The notes below the pieces were generated by a model. That model searched no databases, was not told the DNA's origin, and saw only the letters and a list, made by a program, of their open reading frames with translations. Of a DNA stretch of 64,000 nt, positions 44,130 to 54,639 are shown piece by piece. Location: positions 34,791,022 to 34,855,021 of the forward strand of contig CM033399.1 in the NCBI GenBank assembly GCA_019426215.1, written 5' to 3'. The position numbers were made by a program, and so were the translations under genes. Source of the stretch: Buddleja alternifolia. Taxonomy: Eukaryota > Streptophyta > Magnoliopsida > Lamiales > Scrophulariaceae. Position 1 is the first letter of the stretch; every line of letters starts with the position of its first letter.

Positions 44130-46000
44130 CGTGTTTTTTATATAATGATTTGCAAATTTTTTTGATATTTCTATGTTGTTATAATTACAGAATAATTCAT
44201 AAAAGAAAATTCGAAGCTGAATTTATGTGAAATTAATATGCAGTAATCATCATATAGAATTGCAGAAGTCATGAGTTTTATTTTTATTATTTGCAATTCA
44301 AAATATGGTTTGATATTACTCAATCAATGTTTTGTTTTTTCTAATTGTATCCTTTGATTGTCATTTAAAAACATATTCAAAAAAAACCTTGACCCCAGGT
44401 CAACCGACTTGCTCGACTTCTTGTGTGTTTTGCCATGTTTAAAAAAAAAAAAAGATGAAAAAAGAAAAGAATTGTAAAACCTTTGACCCTGGTCAAGTGG
44501 CTTGATCGTGCTTCAACGTAGAGCCAAAGAGGTCGATTTTTTTTAATGAATCATTTATGTGATAAATGTCATCAATACCAATTTGGGAAAGCGAGAAAAT
44601 ATGTGATTTTTTTTTTTTTTGATCAAAATATGTGAAAAGTTGTATCTATTGTATCAAGTGAATGTGATAATGAAGATATAAGAGAGTATATATGTATGAT
44701 ATACGAAGCTTGGGTTTATATACAATGGGCTAAAATAATTACACTAACATAACTAATATTACAATCAACTGACACAGTGTAAAGTAAAGAAAACTCACAC
44801 GCTTTTCTGTAAGAGTAGAACCCTAATATCTTAGAACCTTTTTGCTGTAGAACTAGATTTTCTCGGCATATATAGGTTGATTAACTGTCGAGATTTCGTG
44901 CACAACCAGACCAGATGCATGACCTGTTGCCGATAATACAAATGGTTCAGTTCGGGTTCAACAATATAATGTTATCAAGAATATTACTTATATTTTGTGA
45001 ACTTTCATAAGAAGAACTAGAAAAGTCATTCAAACTAACCAAATCAAAGTGCCCAAGATCACGGTGAAGATATTATTCAAATTTCTTGGTGGTTATTATT
45101 ATTGTTGTAATACAAGTACCATTGTAGCGAAACTTCGTGGAAACTTCATTTCTACGACTAACTCTTAAGTAGTATTATCAATAAATCAGAAAAGTTGGTC
45201 AAATGGAATTAGGTGAAAATTAGAAAATTTAAACATTACCAATTTTTTATTAAAAAGTTTTATCAAGGAATCAAGTAACTAAAGATTGGCGTAATTAGCG
45301 TTGACGACGACGTTCTAATGGTCGGCGGGAAATTATATCATACGGAGTAACGGATAGAACTATCATCCTAATATTAGTGGAGGTGGTACCTGCAGTAATG
45401 TTATGTGCGCTCAATAATCTCAAAACCAATACCTCGATATCCTCATAATTAGGGATGGATTCAGAATCACTAGAGGACCTTAATGTGAATTACAAGGTGT
45501 TGAGGTCCTTGCTCGAAATTCTTGAGACAAGAATCCAGTACTTACAATCTAACGCAGGTCAATTGGCGGGAGCTTACGTCATTTTCGGAGATATAATGTA
45601 TAGTCAGGTGCTTCTTCCCTCCGTTACGGTGCATGGAACGTGGTGGATTCTGTTATGTCTTTCAGCTTTCGTTTCGATTGCGTTGCGTTCTGGCTGACGT
45701 TTATAAACTCCGTTAGGGATTGGGTTAGAGTTAGAGAGCAGCAGGATCGTGTCTTCATGGAGCATGATAGGTTGTACCGAAAGATTTACTCGACTTGGAA
45801 TGGCAGGTGTGAAAATTCCGCCATGCAAAGTTTAGAGAAGCCTTTCGCGTTTGTTCGGTTTCAACGGTATGCGTGTGTCGGGGCGATACATTGTGCCCTG
45901 ATCTCCTTCACTTTGCTGCTATCATATGCTCTTCTTACCATTCAAACCCTGATAAATTGAGATGAGATGGGGCTCGAAATCAAATCATCATGTTTGAGCT
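44130..46000. repeat. Segmental duplication B, copy b (inverted)
   Basis: Inverse of 54640-56592 over about 1.9 kb; the left part is also the inverse of 14199-15800 without its retroposon. It carries the membrane-protein pseudogene. Copies b and c form an inverted repeat around 8.6 kb of transposon-derived sequence. Confidence 0.9.
45455..45960 (+). pseudogene. Small membrane-protein gene, frameshifted (copy b)
   Basis: The first frame (MDSESLEDLNVNYKVLRSLL…IQYLQSNAGQLAGAYVIFGD) ends early; the second (45640-45960) supplies FWLTFINSVRDWVRVREQQD, RLYRKIYSTWNG and a hydrophobic C terminus (IHCALISFTLLLSYALL) to a stop at 45960. The join is a 5-base duplication (GCGTTGCGTT near 45678-45690), otherwise the ~165-codon frame would be continuous. 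An N-terminal coiled coil and about two membrane segments are visible. It resembles small uncharacterised plant membrane proteins; no symbol is assigned. Confidence 0.7.
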
Positions 46001-47274
46001 AGAACAAATACCATCACCTACTGTTTCGCGATAAAACAAATCAGAATGAGGTGGATAGGAATAGTCGTCCAAGCCTCGTGATAATATATAATTTGAGATT
46101 ATCTTTCAAACCCTGAGTTCGATATGCTGGATGGTGGTTCAAGTCTTTAATTAATTCTTTGGTTATTAACTTCGAATGTAAAAACAATGAATCGAACAAC
46201 TCAAGTCAAGATAAAATTAACCTATCAAATACTTAAATCTGAAAAAGGATAATTTATACCTCTATGAGAGTCTTCGATCGTGATTACAAGTGATTGTAGA
46301 TACAAGTTTCGCAGCCGAATCCCTGAAATCCTTGACAAGCAACTACTAAATTATTCTACGGCTACTCCTAATTTATGCTAAGAACCACTCCTAAGACTAA
46401 AGCTAATTCTAAAAAAATAAAAATGTAGAAGTTGTGATTATGACGATCTCCTTTTTTTTTTCTTTTTTGGCCACATATATCTTGGCCTTGAGGAACCCAC
46501 GTTCTTCTTCTTCGGGAACTGCCTTCAACTGCCTCTAACTGTTTCTTTCAAATTTCTCAACTTGGCGTGCCTTCTTTGAATGCAGATTACTGGCTTTTGG
46601 GCTCCCTTTATTTTTTCAGATTCGATTGTTGGCTTTTTATTAAATCAGCCCATATCCTATCATTTTTGAATTTAATGGGTCTTGTCTTATTTATTTGTGG
46701 GCCCCACTCCCTTCTTTTCGAACATCCCCAATTTGGCCTATTTGGGCTTTATAATTCGAAAACCCAAATTATTTTATAGTGTAAACAAATGCCCCCTAAT
46801 ATACATGAGCGTTTCGAGTTCATGTATATTAATATACACGTCTTTTGTTTAAAGACACCTTCATAGTATGGCGTGTATGGAAGATCGTGCCTTTCATTAA
46901 AAGACCTCCTGAGACTTATCATCTTCCTCATGGATTCACAGGTGTGCCTTTTCGTGATTGGACACTTAAACCTTCTCAAAACGCGTCTCTTTATGAGCAA
47001 CTCCTCGTATTTTGGCAGGTAAAAAATGTACGAGACTCTTCATCTTCCCCTCTAAGTAACAGGTACATCTTTTCGTGATCGGACACTTAAACCCTATAAA
47101 TATCTGATCCTCTCTTCTGGCCAACTTACATTATTCTAATCTCTCTCTTTCCTTTAATCTTTCGAAGAGACATTCATCTCGCCATACTTTCCTTCTCGAA
47201 GTCTTCATCTTCTCCTCCAGACTCGAATCCTTCTCCTTCTCAAAACCATCATTTTCTTCGCTTGAATTCCTTCG
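46001..47274. promoter_or_regulatory. Upstream sequence of the PMD pseudogene
   Basis: No coding gene. From 46.85 to 47.10 kb two related phrases (CTTTTCGTGATTGGACACTT and TTTTCGTGATCGGACACTT) repeat. A TATAAATA-like box at 47093-47100 lies about 180 bases before the ATG at 47275 and is the likely old promoter. TC-rich leader follows. Confidence 0.45.
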
Positions 47275-48574
47275 ATGGCGAACTCCCATGATCTCTCCCG
47301 CCTGGTCGCTCAAGCAAGTATCTTGGATTGCTAAGATGCCCAAGACTTGTTTCAAACTATCAACGATTTCAAAGCTCATTATCGGGATGAGAAAATATCT
47401 CCTCTTGGTTCCACCCACATAGTTCCACCATGGGCTCTCGATCGCCGAAGTTAATTGCTAAATCATGTTGGTCTTGGACCACGATTTCAACCCGAGGCTT
47501 TCGAGCCTTCCAATGAGGGTAATCCCAATTTATTAGGAATTTGGCCCGCGTTGGAGAATGACGCTCCTCTTTTCCAATGCAGAGTGGGCGACAAGTTTTG
47601 TTGGACAAACAAGACCAAACCAATCAATGGCTAGATTGGGGCCATCGACGCCTATGCTTGGTTTGAGAGATTGTATCAATTTCACAGTAAATGGGAAGGC
47701 AATCAACTCATGGGGCTTATTCGAATAGCCTGTTACCCGGTTCTTCCTTTCGAGCAGGTGGTAACGGATGCTCTCGTTTACTTATGGCATCCTTCTTATA
47801 ACTATTTTGTCCTGCCCCAAGGTTTTCAGACGATTACTTTGGAAGACATGGCTTTGATCACTGGTCTATCTCCAACGGACTCTTCCCACTGGTGAATCGA
47901 TTCCCAGTGTCCGTGCTCTCTTGGTATCCACTGAAACTTGGTTGAAGCATCCTGGCAAAAATAACGCTACTATTGCTTACACTGCTTTGGTCAAGCACTT
48001 CATAAGCTGTGATGACATGGTTACCTCTTTCGAAGAGGTATTGTTTTTAAATTTCATTTTTTCCCGGTTGTTTATGAATGTCGGTTGCGTAGTGAATGAA
48101 ACCTTTCTTAACTTGGCTGCCAATATTGTTGTTACTATGGGACCCATAGAGTTAGCTCCCCTGGTGTTAGCCCATTTCTACTGAATGATGTTCAATCTTT
48201 ATTGCAACCCCTCGAATGCCAATAAATTGGTTGGTTCTCTTTGGTTATTAACATGTTGGATTTTCCTATATTACCCTGAATTGTTGAATATTATGACCAC
48301 TCAAGCCCTCAAAGAGTCAATTCGAAATGAAGCACAAGGGCTTTCGAAGAAGGCCACTGGTTTTCTATTTGAGCCCATTTCAAATTGGGTATATATTTTG
48401 TTTCTATCATTCTTTATTAAATTATCCCGAGGTTTCTCTATGTTATATAAGAGTTTTTGCATCTTTGTTCCAGTCACTCCTACTAATACTTCGTCTCTCT
48501 CCCCTATTTTCGATGGCTGGAACTCTCGCACCTTGATTGTCCTTTACTTCGAATCTCGGCAAGGTACCTAGCAT
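47275..48574 (+). pseudogene. Plant mobile domain (PMD, aminotransferase-like) pseudogene
   Basis: From ATG 47275 one frame runs with stops (in-frame TAA, TAA, TAG) through WFERLYQFHSKWEGNQLMGL and NYFVLPQGFQTITLEDMALI to about 47895. A frameshift then leads to TWLKHPGK…VLFLNFIFSRLFMNVGCVVN and AANIVVTMGPIELAPLVLAH. An intron with GT at 48389 and CAG at 48471-48473 is visible. This is the plant mobile domain of MAIN/MAIL1-type proteins, also spread by transposons. The SSxDED-like catalysis of real aminotransferases is not implied. It lies tail-to-tail with the gypsy relic and was probably carried by a transposon. Confidence 0.8.
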
Positions 48575-50047
48575 GTATAATGTGAGTATCGACAAAGTAA
48601 GAGTTATTTTCCGCTTTAATGATTTTGAATTTATGACCATTCCAAAGACTAAAATTTGATGTAATGTTGACGGGATACAGTAATTCTGATGTATCCAATC
48701 TCTTCCCAGTAACACATTAAATGAGGATGAATTTGTATTGACCACGAAAATTGCAGAATAGGAACTTTGAGTTCCGACTTTAATTCGACAAGGCAAGACT
48801 CCAGATACACTGGTTGCTTGCCCTGAAAAACCATATACTGCTACATTAGTAGTTATTAAATCCTTCAAATTTTTACCCCAACTTTGTTAATGTTTTTTCG
48901 GGTAAAATATTAATAGTAGCACCATTGTCTACTAACACTTTATTTATTTCGACACCTTCAATTTCAGCTCTTATAAATAGAGGCTCTTATTGTCAACATT
49001 TTCTTTTGAAAATAAAAGATTGGCCAAACTTTCATTTTCTTTTTTAGTTTTTAACAATTCATGGTTGGGAATTTCAGCATAAAAAAGATTACCTGTTTCT
49101 CCCACAGTCATCGTTTCGAGAGATTTTTCCTCCTCATCCGTTTTTTCTTCCCTTGCAGCAAATGCTGCTGGTAGCACTGTCACCATGTTTATATCTCTAT
49201 CCCCTTCAAACTGTAAAGCCCTCTTTAAGAATACTTCCTTTGCCTTTATATCTGCTTCGTTTTCCGATTCTTCATAAGGTGAATCTCCCAATAGGATGTC
49301 TAGGCCATCCTCTGACTCGAAATCATCCAAATTTTCATCGTCCTTGATCATGACATTCTTTCCTTTCATACTCATTTCCTTCATTTGGTCGCTTAACTTA
49401 TCCATCTCTTTTTCGTACTCATCATCTCGTGTTGATCCCCTTTCTATTTTTGATTGCAAAATCCCCTTGCTCAACGCCTCTTCTTCGATTCGAAGGTTGG
49501 CGATTATGGCTTCCTTCTGCATTTCCATGGCTACTTCCGCTCGAGAATATGTGACCTGTTGCGCGATAGCCTTCGGGTGGCTTTCTTTCTTCCTCTGGCC
49601 ATTGTATCCACCTAGACGAATGAAGGATGAATCTCTACTGGCTGGTGCAAATCTTCCATATCATCTTCCTTCTCTTCCTCGAAAATGCCTATTGTAAGGC
49701 ATCTGACCACTAGGCTCAGACCTCTGCCTCTTGTTCCATTCTCTTGATATGGCAGAACCCAATCACAATCATTTGGGATCACCTGTAGCCTTACCAACTC
49801 ATAGTGAAGAGTATCAGCTCACTGGCTACACAACACTTTCTGCATCGTCGTCAAGTTATTTACTACTCTCGCGGGGGTTTGGTAAATGATTTCCCGTACT
49901 GGAGTTTCGAGCATCTTCTTATATGATTTCTCTTCATTCTTGTGGGTTGGCATGGCCGATTCGATTTTTGGCTCTTTTTCCTTTGGCTTCCCATCTTGGT
50001 CAAATTCCCATCTTAACTTTTCCTTCTTCTTCACAAGCCATAGCTCC
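48575..50047 (-). pseudogene. Ty3/gypsy gag-protease relic
   Basis: Minus-strand pieces from the right: KLRWEFDQDGKPKEKEPKIE, MVRLQVIPND, then an intact 185-codon acidic stretch (49528-48971; MEMQKEAIIANLRIEEEALS, INMVTVLPAAFAAREE), then VLVDNGATINILPEKTL with the retroviral-type aspartic protease motif (DNGAT in place of DSGA/DTGA), and VLLGRDWIHQNYCIPSTLHQ. Reverse transcriptase and integrase are absent; the relic stops where the PMD pseudogene begins. The right side has a primer-binding site and LTR in the correct order. Confidence 0.8.
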
Positions 50048-50134
50048 TACTCGACAAAATCTCAAAGCTAAAAACTAAGCTCTCGTGTTTACCCTCAGAT
50101 CTAGTTCTACGACGTCTCTTAAAACTAAAATCTA

Positions 50135-50148
50135 GGCTCTTGATACCA
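50135..50148 (-). other. Primer-binding site of the gypsy relic
   Basis: The minus strand reads TGGTATCAAGAGCC two bases after the LTR end (…CTCCTAACA). It matches the common initiator-Met tRNA site TGGTATCAGAGCC with one extra A. Confidence 0.85.
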
Positions 50149-50150
50149 GA

Positions 50151-50754
50151 TGTTAGGAGCACAATGGCTCAACGATGAAAATACTTGGGAAATAAGAACA
50201 CAATGGGAAAATAAAAGCAATATAGAAGACAATAATTTACTCGGTGGAAACCCAAAACTAGGGAAAAATCCACCTCCAATTAGATCTTATTCAACTTATC
50301 AAAGTGATTCAATGTTTACAAGTTTTGAGTTCTATTATTTATAGACGAAGTGAAGTCAAAAGTCAAAACCCTAATTGATTTAGGAAAAACAATTCTAAAT
50401 CACTAAGGAAAGAATCCTATCAACTAGGAAATAATTCTAATTAAACTAGGATTAAGAAACATGCAAAAAAGCCTGCTAAGTCGCAAAACACCCGTTGAAA
50501 CACGTCGAACTTACGTTGCAATGAGCAAAACTACTCGCTGTAGTGCGAGGACATTGGCTTTTCCCAATGCGTGCTGCAGTTCCATTTTCTGGCGTTGTAG
50601 CGCAAGTGTCACTCACGTTGGGGCGCTAGAAATGGCAGCGCGATTCTTCCTCGTGCTGCGGCCCCAGATCTTTTTTGACTCCTTTTCAAGATCTCCTTGG
50701 CTTCATTTTCATCTCTCGTCTTCATTCTTTTGATCCGACTCTACAATCCCAACA
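50151..50754 (-). repeat. 5' LTR of the gypsy relic
   Basis: On the minus strand it starts TGTTGGGATTGTAGAGTCGG and ends GTGCTCCTAACA (604 bases, TG…CA). A 46-base phrase at its outer edge (CGACTCTACAATCCCAACAC…) is repeated directly at about 50736-50781 and 50782-50827, so the outer border could also lie near 50800. No matching 3' LTR was found. Confidence 0.75.
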
Positions 50755-50827
50755 CAATTTTGGGGCCAAAATAGCATTCGACTCTACAATCCCAACACAA
50801 TTTTAGGGCCAAAATAGCATCAGAAAG

Positions 50828-51251
50828 TCCGTAATTGCAAAACCATCTTTATCCGTTATTAGGCCATTTGCGGGATTTTTGGCTGGAAAACTACCTACCT
50901 CTTTCCAAAATAAACAAAGGTTTCTTACAAAGTAATTAACATTCCTCTAGCCAAAAAGTTGCCATCTCTTGTATATGATCTTTATTTGAACTTTATAACT
51001 TAAAAAAAAAAAAAAACAGAATAATCTTAGGAGGACAAACCCAAAACCTATTGGGTTGCGCAAAAAGTTCCCACCACTTCATAATTTTGCGCTTAATATA
51101 TCCTATTATGGGTGATGCATTACTATAGCAAAAATGTGGTAATGGGAAGACTTGTTATCCAATTAAGTCAAACATATATGAACCTTAGAAGAAAAAGATT
51201 GATGGCATTTTCGTGATAATATTTCTTTTCTTGTTTGGATGTTTAAGAATT
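50828..51251. other. Spacer without recognised genes
   Basis: Nothing supported; an A run lies at 51002-51016. Confidence 0.4.
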
Positions 51252-51559
51252 TTGGGGTGGCAAAATGGTTTTGGACTCATGGGTCCAACCCAACCCAATA
51301 GGTTTTGGGTTGGGTTGGGTCCTAGAATTTTTTTGTTTGGGTAGATTTAGGTTGGGTTCAATAAAAGTTTAGGTCCAATTTGGGTCCACTATGGGTCCAA
51401 CTTAGGTCCACTCTAAGTCCACTTTGGGTCCAACATGGGTCCAAATTGGGTTCAATTTGTAATTTTTTTTAAAAAAACTTATATATAATTCTAATATCTA
51501 TAATAAAATCTTAAAATAATTATTATAAAATAAAAGAAAAAAATATAAATAATACCCAC

Positions 51560-51681
51560 CATATATATATATATATTTATATATATATATATACACGCAC
51601 TAAATACTAGAAAGAGAAAATAACAAAAATCTGAAAACAAAAGAAAGCCTACCAAAAGCCAAATATATATATATATATATC

Positions 51682-51713
<32 letters not shown>

Positions 51714-51771
51714 TATATACACTAAATACTAGAAAGAGAAAATAACTAAAAGCTGAAGACAAAAGAAAGAG
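51560..51771. repeat. Duplicated AT-microsatellite block
   Basis: (AT)n followed by CACTAAATACTAGAAAGAG occurs twice (about 51560-51655 and 51663-51771), a tandem duplication of roughly 110 bases. Confidence 0.85.
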
Positions 51772-52201
51772 AGATAGAGATCCCAAATCTTCCGTCCGCG
51801 TATCACCGGCACAAGGCCCACAACCCGCGCTGACCACCTCCGTACAACCCGCCGCCGCCGTACAACTCGTGGCCTCCATTGCACTTCAAGTTCATAGCAA
51901 AAGGTAATGGATTCTTGGTGTATTTTTATGTATATAACTGTATATATATTAGGTATATTTATTTTGTATGTATTTTTTTTTTTTGTTTTGCAAGCTAAAA
52001 TTCAGGTCTGAAAATATATCAGTAGGCTTATTTATTTTGGAAATATAGCAAATTGGCTGGTTTCATAGTCCAAAAAATCGGAGAAGTCAAAGAAGAACCA
52101 AATAATATATTTCAGTAGGCTTTTTTTGAATTGAGCCTTTTTTTTACCTTTGGCAGGAGATATTGGTTTGATAAATTCTAGAAATTGGCTTTAATTTTGA
52201 G

Positions 52202-54340
52202 ATGGAGAATGACAGTGAAGTCAACTCTTCGGTTGGATCGAGGGGTGCTAAAAAAAGTATTTCGTATGTTTGGAAAATATTCAAAAAAATTAATGAGAAT
52301 GGGAAAGAAAATGCGAAACGCAGAAAATGTGGGCAGATTTATGTTGGTGGTTCGTCAGGGACAACAAATTTAAAACGTCATATCAGAGATATGTGTCCAT
52401 TTCGTGATCGAAGTGGTGTTGAGTCTCCAAATGATGAATTTGACCAAAGTGTTTTTAGGAAAAAAGTAGCAAAAGCACTAATTAAACATAATTATCCCTT
52501 TAGATTTGTCGAACATGAAGGAGTTAGAGAAGTCTTTTCTTATTTGAATCCTAGTGTTGAGCATATATCACGGAACCCCGCAAAGGGGGATGTTTTAAAA
52601 GTCTACGAGGCTGAGAAAGAAAAATTCAAAACAATCTTAGCATCTGTTAGTAGTAGAATAGGCTTAATATCCGATTTATGGTCTTCAATTGTATCGAATG
52701 GATTTATGACCATTACTGCGCACTATGTTGACGACAATTGGGTTTTACAGAAAAAAGTGTTGATTTTTCGACATCTCCCCCCTCCATATGATAGCCAAAG
52801 TATAGGTGAGAAATTGGTTAATTTCTTACAAGAATGGGGGATTGAGAGGAAAATTTTCACCATAACTTTGGATAATGCGAGGTATAATGATGGTGTGGTT
52901 AATTTATTAAGAAACCATCTCTCGTTGACGAACTCATTGTTGTGTGTTGGTGAATTTCTCCATGTAAGATGTGCAACTCATATCTTGAATTTAATCGTAC
53001 AAGCTAGTTTAAAACCATTGACACTGGTGTTGAGAAATTTAGGGATAGCGTGAAGTATGTGAAAGGGTCAGAAGCGAGAATGATGGAATTTGTTGAGTAT
53101 GTGAAGCAATTGGGTCTTAAAACAAGAGATTAAATCAGGATATGCCCATTAGGTGGAACTCGGCCTATATGATGCTCGATACTGCAATTTTGTATTCACG
53201 TCCATTTTGTCAATTAAAGCTTTTGACTCCAATTATAAATGGTGTCCATCACCTGAAGAGTGGGGTCGAGTGGAAAAAATCACAAAGTTTTTAAGACCTT
53301 TTCATGAGATGACCGAGCTTTTTTCTAGAAATCAATACTCGACTGCGAATTTTTATTTTTGTAATGTTTGGCGTATACAAATGCTCATACAAAAGGAGAT
53401 GACAAGCACTGACCTTGGCATAAGTATAATGGCAAGAGAAATGAAGCCAAAATTCGACAAGTATTGGGAATCGTATAGTGTTGTATTGACATTTGCAATC
53501 ATTCTTGACCCCCGGTATAAGCTTTCCTTTGTCAAGTTTTGTTATCGGAAGCTTACTCGTCGCACGGCGACTGAGAAAATTAGTTTTTTACGAGAACAAA
53601 TTAATGCAGTTTTTGTTTGAGGAGTATTTGCATGCATCTCTTTCAATGCATGAACGGTCTTCGAATGTTAGTTCAACTACGGGGTTTGATGATGGCATGG
53701 AAGATGTTTTCGACGTGAGTAGTCTTTTATTATGAACTTTATCTTTATTCTTTTAATTTTATGTAAAAATCTTTACGAGTTACACTTTCTCGCAAGAGTT
53801 TGATACATATTTAAGTCAGAATGCAGATGCTACAAACCAATCACAATTGGGATTGTATTTAAATGAGCCTACACTTGAAAGAAGACAATTTGCAGATCTT
53901 GATGTGCTTGATTATTAGAAAGGAAATAGTGCCAGATATCCCGAGTTTGCATTGATGGCTCGTGATATTTTGAGTATTCCAATCATCACAGTGGCCTCGG
54001 AATCTGCATTTAGTCATGGTGGTCGAATTATTGGAAAATTTCATAGTTCAATTCTACCAAAAAGTGCAGAAGCAATTTTGTGCAGTCGTGATTGGCTTGA
54101 AGGTCTAGTTAACTTTCCATTTTCATACACAATTTTCTCATTCTCATTTGTGAAATATCAGTTGCAGCAGGTTAACGTATGTTATTGATATAATTATTTA
54201 TCGTTTCATATTGCAGCTTATAATTCTGAAAATGAAGAAGAAGAAGAACTCTCAATACTGAAAATGAAGAAGAAGAAGAACTCTCAATAGACATTGAGAC
54301 GTTGGTTTCCGAACTTGGCCATACTTCCATTCAGAGGTAA
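52202..54340 (+). pseudogene. hAT transposase (BED finger, RICESLEEPER-like) pseudogene
   Basis: 52202-53053 is open (283 codons): a BED zinc finger (KCGQIYVGG…LKRHIRDMC), whose first Cys appears replaced by Arg, then the RNase H-like core with ISDLWSS (first Asp) and TLDNAR. A frameshift near 53020 and a deletion near 53115 follow. 53153-53620 holds SNYKWCPSPEEWGRVEKITK and KFDKYWESY…ILDPRYKL. An intron is likely at 53717-53799 (GTGAGT…GCAAG). The hATC dimerisation region YPEFALMARDILSIPIITVA SESAF follows a nonsense codon (TAG for Trp) near 53917. It ends SELGHTSIQR at 54340. A 33-base tandem duplication sits at 54226-54291. Transposase is inactive here. Confidence 0.9.
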
Positions 54341-54487
54341 ATATTTCACATTCATTAACAATTAGCTTTTAAAGATTTTAAAAAAATGCGACTCTATTTA
54401 ATATTTCAAGCGAATTTTCATTGATTCACGTTTCATGCAGGTAATTGAAGACGTGTAATCACTACTACTGAACATCGTACTTAATTA

Positions 54488-54575
54488 ATATCAAACTTAT
54501 GACAATTGCAGGTGATGAGTCGGTATATATTATTATAATACCTACTCATCACCTGCATGTGTCATAAGTTTGATA
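54488..54575. repeat. Short near-perfect hairpin
   Basis: Arms 54488-54522 and 54541-54575: TATCAAACTTATGACA and TGCAGGTGATGAGT recur inverted with about three mismatches; the loop is an AT-rich 18 bases. Could be a tiny MITE relic or a hairpin RNA source. Confidence 0.85.
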
Positions 54576-54639
54576 CTAAATGTACATATGTTTGAAGCAT
54601 GGATAAGAAATAGACGAGTGGGTATTTGTTAATCTAGGT

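Larger units (their letters stand above)
51252..54340 (+). mobile_element. hAT element with BED-type transposase, right end not found
   Basis: The left end TTGGGGTGGCAAAATGG resembles the hAT end TAGGGGTGGCAA. Next comes a GGGTCCAA / GGTCCACT-rich subterminal zone (51285-51450), two AT-microsatellite blocks, a GC-rich leader (51781-51890) and the transposase. The same end and subterminal phrases bound the element at 59045-62359. No right terminal repeat was found downstream of the transposase, so the element is truncated or deleted there. Confidence 0.7.
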
